From contig JANXML010000309.1 in NCBI GenBank assembly GCA_025354645.1, positions 1-37,413 of the forward strand: a DNA stretch of 37,413 nucleotides, given 5' to 3'. The notes under the pieces were generated by a model. That model did no database searches, was not told the DNA's origin, and worked only from the letters and a program-made list of their open reading frames with translations. The translations under genes and the position numbers were made by a program. Origin of the DNA: Arcicella sp. GTDB taxonomy: Bacteria > Bacteroidota > Bacteroidia > Cytophagales > Spirosomataceae. Below are positions 25,283 through 33,864 of the stretch, in pieces (within the stretch, counting starts at the first letter, position 1; every line of letters starts with the position of its first letter).

Positions 25283-25497
25283 TGCTTAAAATTTGAATCT
25301 GTTTAAGCTTTTCGTTTTAAAAATAAATTGAATTCATTTTGAGTTATTAGGCTTAAAAGGAAACTATTTATATCGAAAGGAATAAGTTTAAACAGGTTCT
25401 TTATTATAATAGGATAAAACCTATCAGATTAGACATTAGATTTTAGTATATTGCTATCTTTAATCGTTCATACAATTATCCAATAATAAATCAAAAA

Positions 25498-26019
25498 ATG
25501 CAAAGACGTTCCGTAGTTAAAAATATAGCTTTAACGATTGGTGCAGCCATCGTTTTACCTGCTTGGGCTAATGCTTGGAATAGAGAATCTTTCCAAAATA
25601 GTTTTTTAAAAAATCCAATTTCTCAAGAAAATTTATTAGCTGAAATTGTAGAAACAATCATTCCAAAGACCAATACACCAGGGGCAAAGGAGCTAAACGT
25701 TCAACAATTTGTCCCTGTAATGGTCATGGATTGTTACGATAAAAATGCCCAAGAAATATACAAAAAGGGATTCGATTTAGTAGAAAACAATGCGAAGAAT
25801 ACATACTCAAAATCCTTCGCAGATTGTGATGCAAAACAAAGATTGGAAGTATTGAATAAAATGTCAAAATCTGAAAATTCAGACGAAAAGAAATATATTC
25901 AGTTGGTAAAAGGGCTGACAATTCAAGGCTATTTGAATTCTGAATATGTCATGACAAATCTAAGAGTTTATGAATATGCACCCGCTCGTTATCATGGTTG
26001 TGTACCTGTAAAAATATAG
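25498..26019 (+). CDS. Gluconate 2-dehydrogenase subunit 3 family protein with Tat-like signal
   Basis: 173 aa; MQRRSVVKNIALTIGAAIVLPAWANAW; LLAEIVETIIPKTNTPGAKELNVQQFV; adjacent to GMC oxidoreductase. Confidence 0.85.
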   Translation: MQRRSVVKNIALTIGAAIVLPAWANAWNRESFQNSFLKNPISQENLLAEIVETIIPKTNTPGAKELNVQQFVPVMVMDCYDKNAQEIYKKGFDLVENNAKNTYSKSFADCDAKQRLEVLNKMSKSENSDEKKYIQLVKGLTIQGYLNSEYVMTNLRVYEYAPARYHGCVPVKI

Positions 26020-26070
26020 GTAAAACATTTTCTCAATCACTCATCATATCATTCATTTACTGAAAACAAA

Positions 26071-27786
26071 ATGTCAAATCTCAATATAAATTCAATAAAA
26101 AATCAAACGTATGATGCCATTGTTATAGGCTCGGGAATTAGTGGCGGTTGGGCGGCTAAGGAACTGACTGGCAAGGGATTACGAACATTAGTTTTGGAAC
26201 GTGGACGTGAAGTTAAACACGTTACAAACTATCCAACAACCACCAAAATGCCTTGGGAGTTTGAGCATAGAAATCAACTCAAAAAAGAAGTAATTGATGC
26301 AAATCCTGTGATAAGTAAGTGTTACGCTTTTTATGAAGGAACTGAACAATTTTTCGTAAAAGATGCTGAACATCCTTACGTTCAGGAGAAGCCTTTTGAC
26401 TGGATTCGAGGCTATCAAACAGGTGGAAAATCTTTGATGTGGGCGAGACAAACCCAACGTTGGTCGGAGTATGATTTTGAAGGTCCTGCCCGTGATGGAT
26501 TTGCCGTTGATTGGCCCATTCGCTACGCTGATATTGCTCCGTGGTATAGTTACGTTGAAAAATTTGCGGGTATTTCAGGTAATAAAGATGGCTTGGCAAG
26601 TTTGCCCGACGGTGAATTTTTGACACCTCATGAAATGAATTGTGTTGAAAAATATTTTAGCCAAGAAACTGCCAAAAATTACAAAGACCGACATATTATT
26701 ATCGGTAGAGCGGCACATTTGACCAGCCCAAAACAGATTCATTTTGACCAAGGACGGGCATCTTGCCAAAACCGAACCATTTGCGAAAGAGGTTGTCCTT
26801 ATGGAGGATATTTTAGTAGTAATTCTTCCACTTTACCTTGGGCGGCAAAAACGGGTAAAATGACTTTACGTCCACATTCGGTGGTGCATTCGATTATTTA
26901 TGACGAAAAGAAAAATAAGGCAACGGGCGTTCGAGTAATTGATTCAAATACGAAACAAATGACTGAATATTACGCCAGAATCATCTTCGTAAATGCCGCC
27001 GCCATTAATACCAATTTGGTTCTATTGAATTCTACTTCGCATCGTTTTCCAAATGGTTTGGGAAATGATAACGATTTGTTGGGTAAATATGTAGCTTTCC
27101 ACAATTATAGAGCAACCATAAATGCTGATTATGAAGGCTTTTTAGACAGTACAACCGATGGTCGTCGTCCGAACTCTGCTTATATTCCTCGATTTAGAAA
27201 TGTATTCAAACAAGAAACTGACTTTTTGCGTGGATATGCCTCTGGGTTCAATGCAGGGCGTTATCAGCACGAAGACCGAAGCGGAATGGGCGAAGATTTA
27301 AAGAATAATATATTGAATCCACAGTACAATAATGTTTGGAGTGTGGGTTCACACATGATGGGCGAGACGATTCCGAAAGCGAGTAATTTTGTGGCTTTAG
27401 ATAAAACCTTAGTTGACCCTTGGGGAATTCCTCAATTGAGAATAAATGTTGATTATGATGATAATGATGTTAAAATGACCAAGGATTTCTTCGAGCAATT
27501 GACCGAAATGTACACCAAAGCAGGTTTCAAAAATATAAGGACTAACGATTCAAATCGTACTCCAGGCTTAGATATTCACGAAATGGGCGGTGTAAGAATG
27601 GGCAAAGACCCGAAGACATCTATGCTCAATAAATGGAATGCTTTGCATAATTGCAAAAATGTGTTTGTAACAGATGGAGCCTCGATGACTTCAACTTCAA
27701 CTCAAAATCCATCTTTAACTTACATGGCTCTGACAGCTCGTGCGGCTGATTATGCGGTGAAGGAAATGCGGAAAGGAAATTTGTAG
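26071..27786 (+). CDS. GMC-family FAD oxidoreductase
   Basis: 571 aa; DAIVIGSGISGGWAAKELTGKGLRTLVLERGR; RTICERGCPYGGYFSS; C-terminal HEMGGVRMGKDPKTSMLNKWNALHNCKNVFVTDGASMTSTSTQNPSLTYMALTARAADYA. Confidence 0.95.
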   Translation: MSNLNINSIKNQTYDAIVIGSGISGGWAAKELTGKGLRTLVLERGREVKHVTNYPTTTKMPWEFEHRNQLKKEVIDANPVISKCYAFYEGTEQFFVKDAEHPYVQEKPFDWIRGYQTGGKSLMWARQTQRWSEYDFEGPARDGFAVDWPIRYADIAPWYSYVEKFAGISGNKDGLASLPDGEFLTPHEMNCVEKYFSQETAKNYKDRHIIIGRAAHLTSPKQIHFDQGRASCQNRTICERGCPYGGYFSSNSSTLPWAAKTGKMTLRPHSVVHSIIYDEKKNKATGVRVIDSNTKQMTEYYARIIFVNAAAINTNLVLLNSTSHRFPNGLGNDNDLLGKYVAFHNYRATINADYEGFLDSTTDGRRPNSAYIPRFRNVFKQETDFLRGYASGFNAGRYQHEDRSGMGEDLKNNILNPQYNNVWSVGSHMMGETIPKASNFVALDKTLVDPWGIPQLRINVDYDDNDVKMTKDFFEQLTEMYTKAGFKNIRTNDSNRTPGLDIHEMGGVRMGKDPKTSMLNKWNALHNCKNVFVTDGASMTSTSTQNPSLTYMALTARAADYAVKEMRKGNL

Positions 27787-27810
27787 GAAAAGTTTTTTAA
27801 GATTATTACT

Positions 27811-27850
27811 TAAAGTCCAAGTTAATTTTAAAGCAAAATTAACTTGGATT
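27811..27850 (+). terminator. Terminator of the GMC oxidoreductase gene
   Basis: tccaagttaattttaaagcaaaattaacttgga then TTTTTATTTTTAT. Confidence 0.75.
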
Positions 27851-27900
27851 TTTATTTTTATACGAAAATAAATATTATAGTTTTTTGAACGCAAATCAAT

Positions 27901-27908
27901 TATTTTTG
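27901..27908 (+). promoter_or_regulatory. Candidate -7 box TATTTTTG for the sterol-desaturase-like gene
   Basis: Matches TAnnTTTG, ~30 nt upstream of ATG 27939; -33 element unclear. Confidence 0.3.
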
Positions 27909-27938
27909 TTCTATAATTTATCAACAAAACCACATTTT

Positions 27939-29201
27939 ATGGAAACTTACGGACAAATTCTAATGATTGCCAGCCCTGCTTTTTTAGTTTTAGTAATGGC
28001 TGAAAAACTGTATGGTTGGCTGTATAAAAAGGAGCCTTTCCGCAATATGGATATGCTTTCAAGTTTGAGTTCGGGTTATACAAATTCAATAAAAGATGTT
28101 TTAGGAATCGGTGTTTCCATCATAACCTATAAATGGATGGTGGATCATTGGGCAGTTTTTGAGATAAAATCGACTCCACTTGTTGCCTTAATTGCCTTTA
28201 TTGTGCTTGATTTGGCAGGCTATTGGGGACATAGACTCAATCATCAAATTAATTTTCTTTGGAATCAACATCTTATTCATCATAGTAGCGAGGAATTTAA
28301 TTTGGCTTGTGCATTACGCCAAAGTATTTCTTCGCTGATTAATTTTTTCACGATATTTCTTTTGCCCGCCGCCATTTTGGGCGTGCCTGCCCAGATTATT
28401 GCCATCATTGCTCCAATTCATTTATTTGCTCAATTTTGGTATCATACCGTGCATATTGGAAAAATGGGATTTCTGGAATCTTTCCTTGTAACGCCTTCGC
28501 ACCACCGTGTTCATCATGCCATTAATCCAGAATATATTGATAAAAATCATGGACAAATTTTTATTATTTGGGATAAACTTTTTGGGACTTTTCAAGAAGA
28601 ACTACCCAACGTTCCGCCTGTTTATGGAATAACGGTTCCAGTTTCTACTTGGAATCCAATTAAGATAAACTTCCAACATATATGGCTTTTAATGAAAGAT
28701 GCTTGGCGAACAAAAAACGTTGGAGACAAGTTTAAAATCTGGTTTAAACCAACGGGGTGGCGACCTGCAGATGTAATTGAGCAATATCCACTGCATAACA
28801 AAATAACTAATCCATACAGTTTTAAAAAGTATAATCCCTTGACAACCAATAGTTTAATCGTTTGGACTTGGATTCAATTTCTTTCTACTTTTGGACTTTT
28901 ATTGTTTTTCTACGGAAATATTGCCAAATTAGGCATTCCAAATATGTTTGTTTATGGAGGCTTTCTAATGTTAAGTATATATGCGTATTCTGAACTGATG
29001 GACAGAAATTCAAACGCAATTTGGTGGGAATTAGTAAAAACAGTTGGGGGATTTGCCCTAATTTTTCAGATGGGAAATTGGTTTGGGGGCAATCAAACTC
29101 AAACACTATTAGTAGTCGCCTACTTGATAATGTCATTCGCAGGAACAGCTTATTTTGTCATGAAAGAATTTCAAAGCCCAAAAATGGTACAGGTAACTTA
29201 A
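27939..29201 (+). CDS. Sterol desaturase / fatty-acid hydroxylase superfamily integral membrane protein
   Basis: Histidine boxes HRLNH, HLIHHSSEEFN, HHRVHHA plus multiple TM segments; ATG 27939 preferred over TTG 27885. Confidence 0.93.
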   Translation: METYGQILMIASPAFLVLVMAEKLYGWLYKKEPFRNMDMLSSLSSGYTNSIKDVLGIGVSIITYKWMVDHWAVFEIKSTPLVALIAFIVLDLAGYWGHRLNHQINFLWNQHLIHHSSEEFNLACALRQSISSLINFFTIFLLPAAILGVPAQIIAIIAPIHLFAQFWYHTVHIGKMGFLESFLVTPSHHRVHHAINPEYIDKNHGQIFIIWDKLFGTFQEELPNVPPVYGITVPVSTWNPIKINFQHIWLLMKDAWRTKNVGDKFKIWFKPTGWRPADVIEQYPLHNKITNPYSFKKYNPLTTNSLIVWTWIQFLSTFGLLLFFYGNIAKLGIPNMFVYGGFLMLSIYAYSELMDRNSNAIWWELVKTVGGFALIFQMGNWFGGNQTQTLLVVAYLIMSFAGTAYFVMKEFQSPKMVQVT

Positions 29202-29220
29202 TTTTTAAGTTACCTGTACC
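29184..29220 (+). terminator. Terminator overlapping the stop codon of the sterol-desaturase-like gene
   Basis: ggtacaggtaactta atttt taagttacctgtacc, 15-bp stem spanning the TAA at 29199-29201. Confidence 0.6.
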
Positions 29221-29258
29221 AATAATTTTTCTACTTCTGTTGATATTGAATGTAAAAT

Positions 29259-29669
29259 TTATAAACACCTAAATAATCTTCCTGACACATTTTTGGAAAC
29301 TGTGTAAGAACCAATTAATGTTTTGCCATCTTCAGATTTAATATCTAAATTAATGTCATTTCCTGTAACTTTCGCTTCATATAGCACATTTTGAGGCTTT
29401 GGATAATCCTCCGTTATGGGTCTATTCCCTGCCAAAGGAGTAAAAGTTCCTCTCTCTGAAAGTTGGTTCCCATTCATCATTACTTTCCGATTTATCAAAC
29501 CCGAAGCACAATCAAAATCAAAAGTAATTTCTTTATCAGAAGCAACAATCTGAATTCCTTTTCCGCCCCATTGACCAATCAATGGAACACTTGAGGTTAA
29601 ATTATCATCTTTTTTACAAGCAATTAATAAAACCAACATAATTGGTAATGTTATTAATATAGTTTTCAT
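29259..29669 (-). CDS. Putative lipoprotein, unknown function
   Basis: 136 aa; MKTILITLPIMLVLLIACKKDD lipobox. Confidence 0.65.
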   Translation of the reverse strand: MKTILITLPIMLVLLIACKKDDNLTSSVPLIGQWGGKGIQIVASDKEITFDFDCASGLINRKVMMNGNQLSERGTFTPLAGNRPITEDYPKPQNVLYEAKVTGNDINLDIKSEDGKTLIGSYTVSKNVSGRLFRCL

Positions 29670-29888
29670 AATGATTTTGTTTATTTATAACAAAGACAAA
29701 TTTTTAACTCAAATGGTTGTAATACTATCTACGTTCAAAGAATTATTTATTATGAGAATCAACTTATTAAATTTACAAATAATTTTAATCAAAAACCAAT
29801 TTACGTAAAATAGTGAAACCATAAGTTATTAAAAATCAATACATTATAAATCTAATCTTGTATGTATGTCTTCATTTTAAATTATTAA

Positions 29889-30800
29889 TTACTGAAAAGT
29901 CCAAGCAATAATTCTACTTATTTTTTGTCCTTGAGCCATTTCAATCGTCTGAAATTTAGCTACTTTTACTTGTTTTAAAATCTTATAAATAGTAGGTAAA
30001 TGGTCTTTCTTCGAGATTAAACTTGTAAACCACACGCACTTTTGAGGGATTAATGCAGACTCATGAATCATTTTTCTAACGAAGTCCTCCTCCCCTCCTT
30101 CACACCATAATTCAGCATTTTGACCTCCAAAATTCAAGGTAGGTTTCTGAAAATTATTACCAGTCAAATTTTTAATTTTTCGTAAAGAACCTTTAGTTGC
30201 TTCTTCAAACGAAGCATGAAAAGGTGGATTGCAAATGCTTACGTCAAAAACCTCATCTGGCATCACAATTCCTTTGAAAATATCAGTGGGTGATGTTTGC
30301 AATCGAATCTCAATCTTCTCTGCAAGCGACTCATTATTGGCAACAATCTTCTCTGCTGAAAGTACTGCCAAAGGGTCAATATCAGAACCAACAAAATTCC
30401 AACCATACGAATTACTTCCAATAATTGGATAAATACAATTTGCCCCAACACCAATATCAAGTACTTTCACAGCATTACCTTCGGGGATAATTCCTCTATT
30501 ATTTAAAGCCAAAAGGTCAGCAATGTAATGAATGTAATCTGCACGCCCAGGAACAGGTGGGCAAAGATAATTATCAGGAATATCCCAATAAAAAATGCCA
30601 TAAAAATGCTTCAAAATAGCTATGTTCAGCATTTTTACAGCCTTAGGGTTGGCAAAATCAATCGTTTGGGAATCGTATTTATTAATGAAAACAAAAGTTT
30701 TAAGTGCTGGGCAAACCTCAATCAATCGTTCAAAATCATAGCGAAAACGGTGAAGATTTCTTGGATGAAGATTGTTTTTTTCAGTTAGAATATTTTTCAT
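29889..30800 (-). CDS. rlmF: 23S rRNA (adenine(1618)-N(6))-methyltransferase
   Basis: 303 aa; VLDIGVGANCIYPIIGSNSYGWNFVGSDID, ICNPPFHASFEEA, ELWCEGGEEDFVRKMIHES, CVWFTSLISKKDHL. Confidence 0.95.
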   Translation of the reverse strand: MKNILTEKNNLHPRNLHRFRYDFERLIEVCPALKTFVFINKYDSQTIDFANPKAVKMLNIAILKHFYGIFYWDIPDNYLCPPVPGRADYIHYIADLLALNNRGIIPEGNAVKVLDIGVGANCIYPIIGSNSYGWNFVGSDIDPLAVLSAEKIVANNESLAEKIEIRLQTSPTDIFKGIVMPDEVFDVSICNPPFHASFEEATKGSLRKIKNLTGNNFQKPTLNFGGQNAELWCEGGEEDFVRKMIHESALIPQKCVWFTSLISKKDHLPTIYKILKQVKVAKFQTIEMAQGQKISRIIAWTFQ

Positions 30801-31156
30801 TTTTTACTGATAAAAAAAGCCCAAGCAATCAAAACAAATTGAATAGGCAATCGAATTAAAGCTACTTCATGCTTTCCAATGGCAGGTTTTTCTCTGAAAA
30901 CATCCCATACATGCAAAGGAAGAAATATTATCATCATTAAAAGTATTCCCAAAGTTGCCCAACCTCGAAACGGTGGTATAAAGACTCCAACCCCACAAAT
31001 AATTTCAACAATTCCAGTTAAATAATTAACAAATTGATCGGGCAAAAAATCAGGAATAAAGGGAAAATACATTTCTGGTTTTATGAAGTGATTAACACCA
31101 GCAAAAATCATGATTGCTCCGAAAATAAAGGTTATGATAAGTTTAAATATTTTCAT
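30797..31156 (-). CDS. DoxX-family membrane protein
   Basis: IFGAIMIFAGVNHFIKPEMYFPFIPDFLP...LTGIVEIICGVGVFIPPFRGWATLGILLMMIIFLPLHVWD; start moved to ATG at 31156; 4-bp overlap with rlmF. Confidence 0.85.
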   Translation of the reverse strand: MKIFKLIITFIFGAIMIFAGVNHFIKPEMYFPFIPDFLPDQFVNYLTGIVEIICGVGVFIPPFRGWATLGILLMMIIFLPLHVWDVFREKPAIGKHEVALIRLPIQFVLIAWAFFISKK

Positions 31157-31239
31157 TTTAATTGTTTTAGTTTTGTAAATATAGCTAAGATATTCTACTG
31201 TACCGTTCCAACAATTGAAAATCCAGAAGGCACTCAAAA

Positions 31240-32046
31240 TCAATATCTCCACAATTTTTTATAAAATCCATTTCCCAATGAATCTATCATACCCAATTCA
31301 ATAAAATATTTTAGTTGTATCTCTATTTTATCAGGAATATTTTTTTGAGATGGAAAGATTTTTTTAAGATGATTCTCGAACAAATAAACTTCTTCAAGGG
31401 CAAAAACTGATTGCTGGGTTAAATTTATACAATTAAATACTTCCAACTGCCAGCCTTCAAAAACACTTGTGATGGCATCAATTGGCACATCTACTACATC
31501 AAAACTCTCTTTAATATGTTCAATTTCAAAAGCTGATAATTTTAATTTTTTCTGATTCGTATTTTTGTGAGCTACTAAGAGCATTTTTCTAATAATTTCA
31601 GAATCGGCTTTTTTGATAACCCGTATATCTTCATTTTTGGCAACAGTGTTGTAGTCTGAAAGCACCTTTTCTACCTCCAATTTTTCATCTAAATAAATAC
31701 CGTAATGATAATTATCCAATAGCCCTCTGTCGGTCAAATTTCCAGACGAAATAATCACTTTTTTATCATCAAAAATATAAATATTCGCTTCGAGGTTTTG
31801 GTAAATTTTCACTTTCCCATTGACCGCAAGTATTTTATCAAAAGCCGTTAAATCACTTTGCCCCGAACAATAGTAAGAGAATTTAAAAGTAGTAATGATT
31901 TCAATTTTTGCTTGGCTTTGCTTCTTCAAAAGTAGTTCTTGGCATACGTTTTCTTTTATAAATGGGGTAATAATTTTTATGGATTTTTTTGCATTTGAAA
32001 CCAATTCAAGTAACTCATTTTTCCAAGGTGTTGTGATTATTCTCAT
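31240..32046 (-). CDS. Phospholipase D-like domain protein with degenerate HKD motif
   Basis: 268 aa; ELLELVSNAKKSIKIITPFIK and LEANIYIFDDKKVIISSGNLTDRGLLDNYHYGI. Confidence 0.7.
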   Translation of the reverse strand: MRIITTPWKNELLELVSNAKKSIKIITPFIKENVCQELLLKKQSQAKIEIITTFKFSYYCSGQSDLTAFDKILAVNGKVKIYQNLEANIYIFDDKKVIISSGNLTDRGLLDNYHYGIYLDEKLEVEKVLSDYNTVAKNEDIRVIKKADSEIIRKMLLVAHKNTNQKKLKLSAFEIEHIKESFDVVDVPIDAITSVFEGWQLEVFNCINLTQQSVFALEEVYLFENHLKKIFPSQKNIPDKIEIQLKYFIELGMIDSLGNGFYKKLWRY

Positions 32047-32195
32047 TGTTGCGGATTTTTAAAATTTACTCATTAGGATAATAATAATCTCGTTTATCAT
32101 TAAATTTAATAGGGAAATAAATAAATATCTCCTCATTATTAAACGAAATTTAAGGCATACTATTATACTAAATTTGCACAAAAATAGGCATAAAA

Positions 32196-32224
32196 AAAGA
32201 CAGTAAGCATTTGCTTACTGTCCA
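32196..32224 (-). terminator. Terminator of the 32247-33485 gene
   Basis: gacagtaagcatttgcttactgtc hairpin; A-tract on + strand = U-tract on the minus transcript. Confidence 0.75.
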
Positions 32225-32246
32225 TTATTTAAGAAACATTTAAAGA

Positions 32247-33485
32247 TTATTCACTAACTCTAAATTGCAAGTCTTTTACTACAATTGGAGTAGTGTTCGC
32301 ATTATTTTTGATAAAAACTTCCAGATAATCCCCTTGATTTAAATCAGCAATTGTTTCAAGGGTCAGTTGAAAACCTTCATTTTTTAAACCTACTGAAATG
32401 GACGAATTTGGAGCAACTTGAATTAACCCATTTTTATAAACTGCTACTGAGAAATCCGAGTTTGGTTCAGGCGTTTTTCCACCTACATTTATGTATATTC
32501 GAGCATTCAAAGGTCGCTTACCTGTATATGTAATTTTGTTTGAAGCAATCGTGAATCCATCAGATTTTATGGTTGTTGTTTCACCACCAATTTTGGTAAA
32601 TAAGTTTGGTGAAATTATTTTTGTGGCGATTGGATTATCATTCATATACAAATAACCATAAGGTTTTGTATCGGGTAAACCTGCACCATTTTGACGCATT
32701 TCCCAACCAGGTGTGTAGGAATTAAAACCACTAATTAATACGGCTGGTCCTCTAAAAAGGTTGCCATTCATTCTTGCTTGGTCAACTTTCGCTTTATCAT
32801 TAAATTTTACCGCTGTACCTCCAGAAAATACGAAATAATTATTAGATAAATCTATATCACTCGCATCAAAATCAGGCATAAATTCAATTCCCACTCCCGA
32901 AGAAATACCCGTGATATAATTGAAAGCACTACAAAACTTTCCCGTTGAACCTGAAAGTTTCAAACCGTCTCGGCATCTCCAGAAGTTTGCAGTGATATAC
33001 ATTGAATTAAAACCACTAAATCTTCCAACGCCCCCGCTTACCATCCGTGGAGCTTCAACCACTGAATTTCCAGCTAATAAATTGAGCGTTTTTGTTCCTG
33101 TGTTATCTTCAAAATCATAAGCGGTAGTGGTAGCACCCAATGGAATTACGCACACTTTTTCTAAGTAAACATCCAAATCTTGACTTCTTAAAACAGCTCC
33201 TTTCACTGCAGAAATAATTCTATCCTTGGTTGGGTCAAGACCTCTGATGCCCGCTCCATTCATATTGATATAATTTTGACCAATATCAACGCTTCCAGAA
33301 ACAATGTAAACCTTAGATGAATTTAGGGTAATTCCACCATTTTGTTGAGCAGGAAAATCCCCGATTGCATCAACATAAACGATATTAGCGGGTAATGTAT
33401 TTTGCGAATCTTTTTGAGAAAATGCTTGTATTACAAAAAAAGTAAATAAAAATAATACCTTTAATAATAAGTTAAAATGTTTCAT
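32247..33485 (-). CDS. Secreted protein with phage-appendage-like (beta-helix plus C-terminal beta-sandwich) sequence
   Basis: 412 aa; signal peptide LLKVLFLFTFFVIQAFSQ; NIVYVDAIGDFPAQQNGGITLNSSKVYIVSGSVDIGQNYINMNGAGIRGLD...ISAVKGAVLRS; C-terminal FTKIGGETTTIKSDGFTIASNKITYTGKRPLNARIYINVGG. Confidence 0.55.
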   Translation of the reverse strand: MKHFNLLLKVLFLFTFFVIQAFSQKDSQNTLPANIVYVDAIGDFPAQQNGGITLNSSKVYIVSGSVDIGQNYINMNGAGIRGLDPTKDRIISAVKGAVLRSQDLDVYLEKVCVIPLGATTTAYDFEDNTGTKTLNLLAGNSVVEAPRMVSGGVGRFSGFNSMYITANFWRCRDGLKLSGSTGKFCSAFNYITGISSGVGIEFMPDFDASDIDLSNNYFVFSGGTAVKFNDKAKVDQARMNGNLFRGPAVLISGFNSYTPGWEMRQNGAGLPDTKPYGYLYMNDNPIATKIISPNLFTKIGGETTTIKSDGFTIASNKITYTGKRPLNARIYINVGGKTPEPNSDFSVAVYKNGLIQVAPNSSISVGLKNEGFQLTLETIADLNQGDYLEVFIKNNANTTPIVVKDLQFRVSE

Positions 33486-33787
33486 GTTTTATAAAGAATT
33501 ATTGAAATTAATTAAATTAAAAATGTGTATATTAAAATAAATTAGTGAGCAAAATCATGTTTTCGATACAAAATGATGAGTATCATTTTTTCATATCTGA
33601 AAAAACTATCCAATCAAGAAAGAAGATATTGTATTTTATTGGGAAGGCTTTTGGGAAGTAATTGAAGTAAAAATACTAATTGCAATTACAAAAGAAACAG
33701 AATAAGAATAAAAATGTTTGTTTTATTTTATAAAATTGCTTTAAACATTTTCAATGCAGATTATTACATTTTTAACTAATTAAATTA

Positions 33788-33826
33788 TTTCTTCGGAATA
33801 GGTTTTGAAAACCTATTCCGAAGAAA
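33788..33826 (-). terminator. Terminator of the 33865-37200 gene
   Basis: tttcttcggaataggttttgaaaacctattccgaagaaa, near-perfect 18-bp stem. Confidence 0.75.
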
Positions 33827-33864
33827 TTTACAGTGGTAAATAATAGACAATTTTATCCATGAAC

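Noticed and set aside
26188-26769. Minus-strand ORFs (64-115 aa) within the GMC oxidoreductase gene
   Set aside because: Antisense to an unambiguous FAD-binding protein; composition typical of out-of-frame translation.
29889-32046. PLD-like, DoxX and rlmF genes considered as a defence operon
   Set aside because: rlmF is housekeeping and DoxX is generic; no helicase, sensor or toxin partner next to the PLD-like gene.
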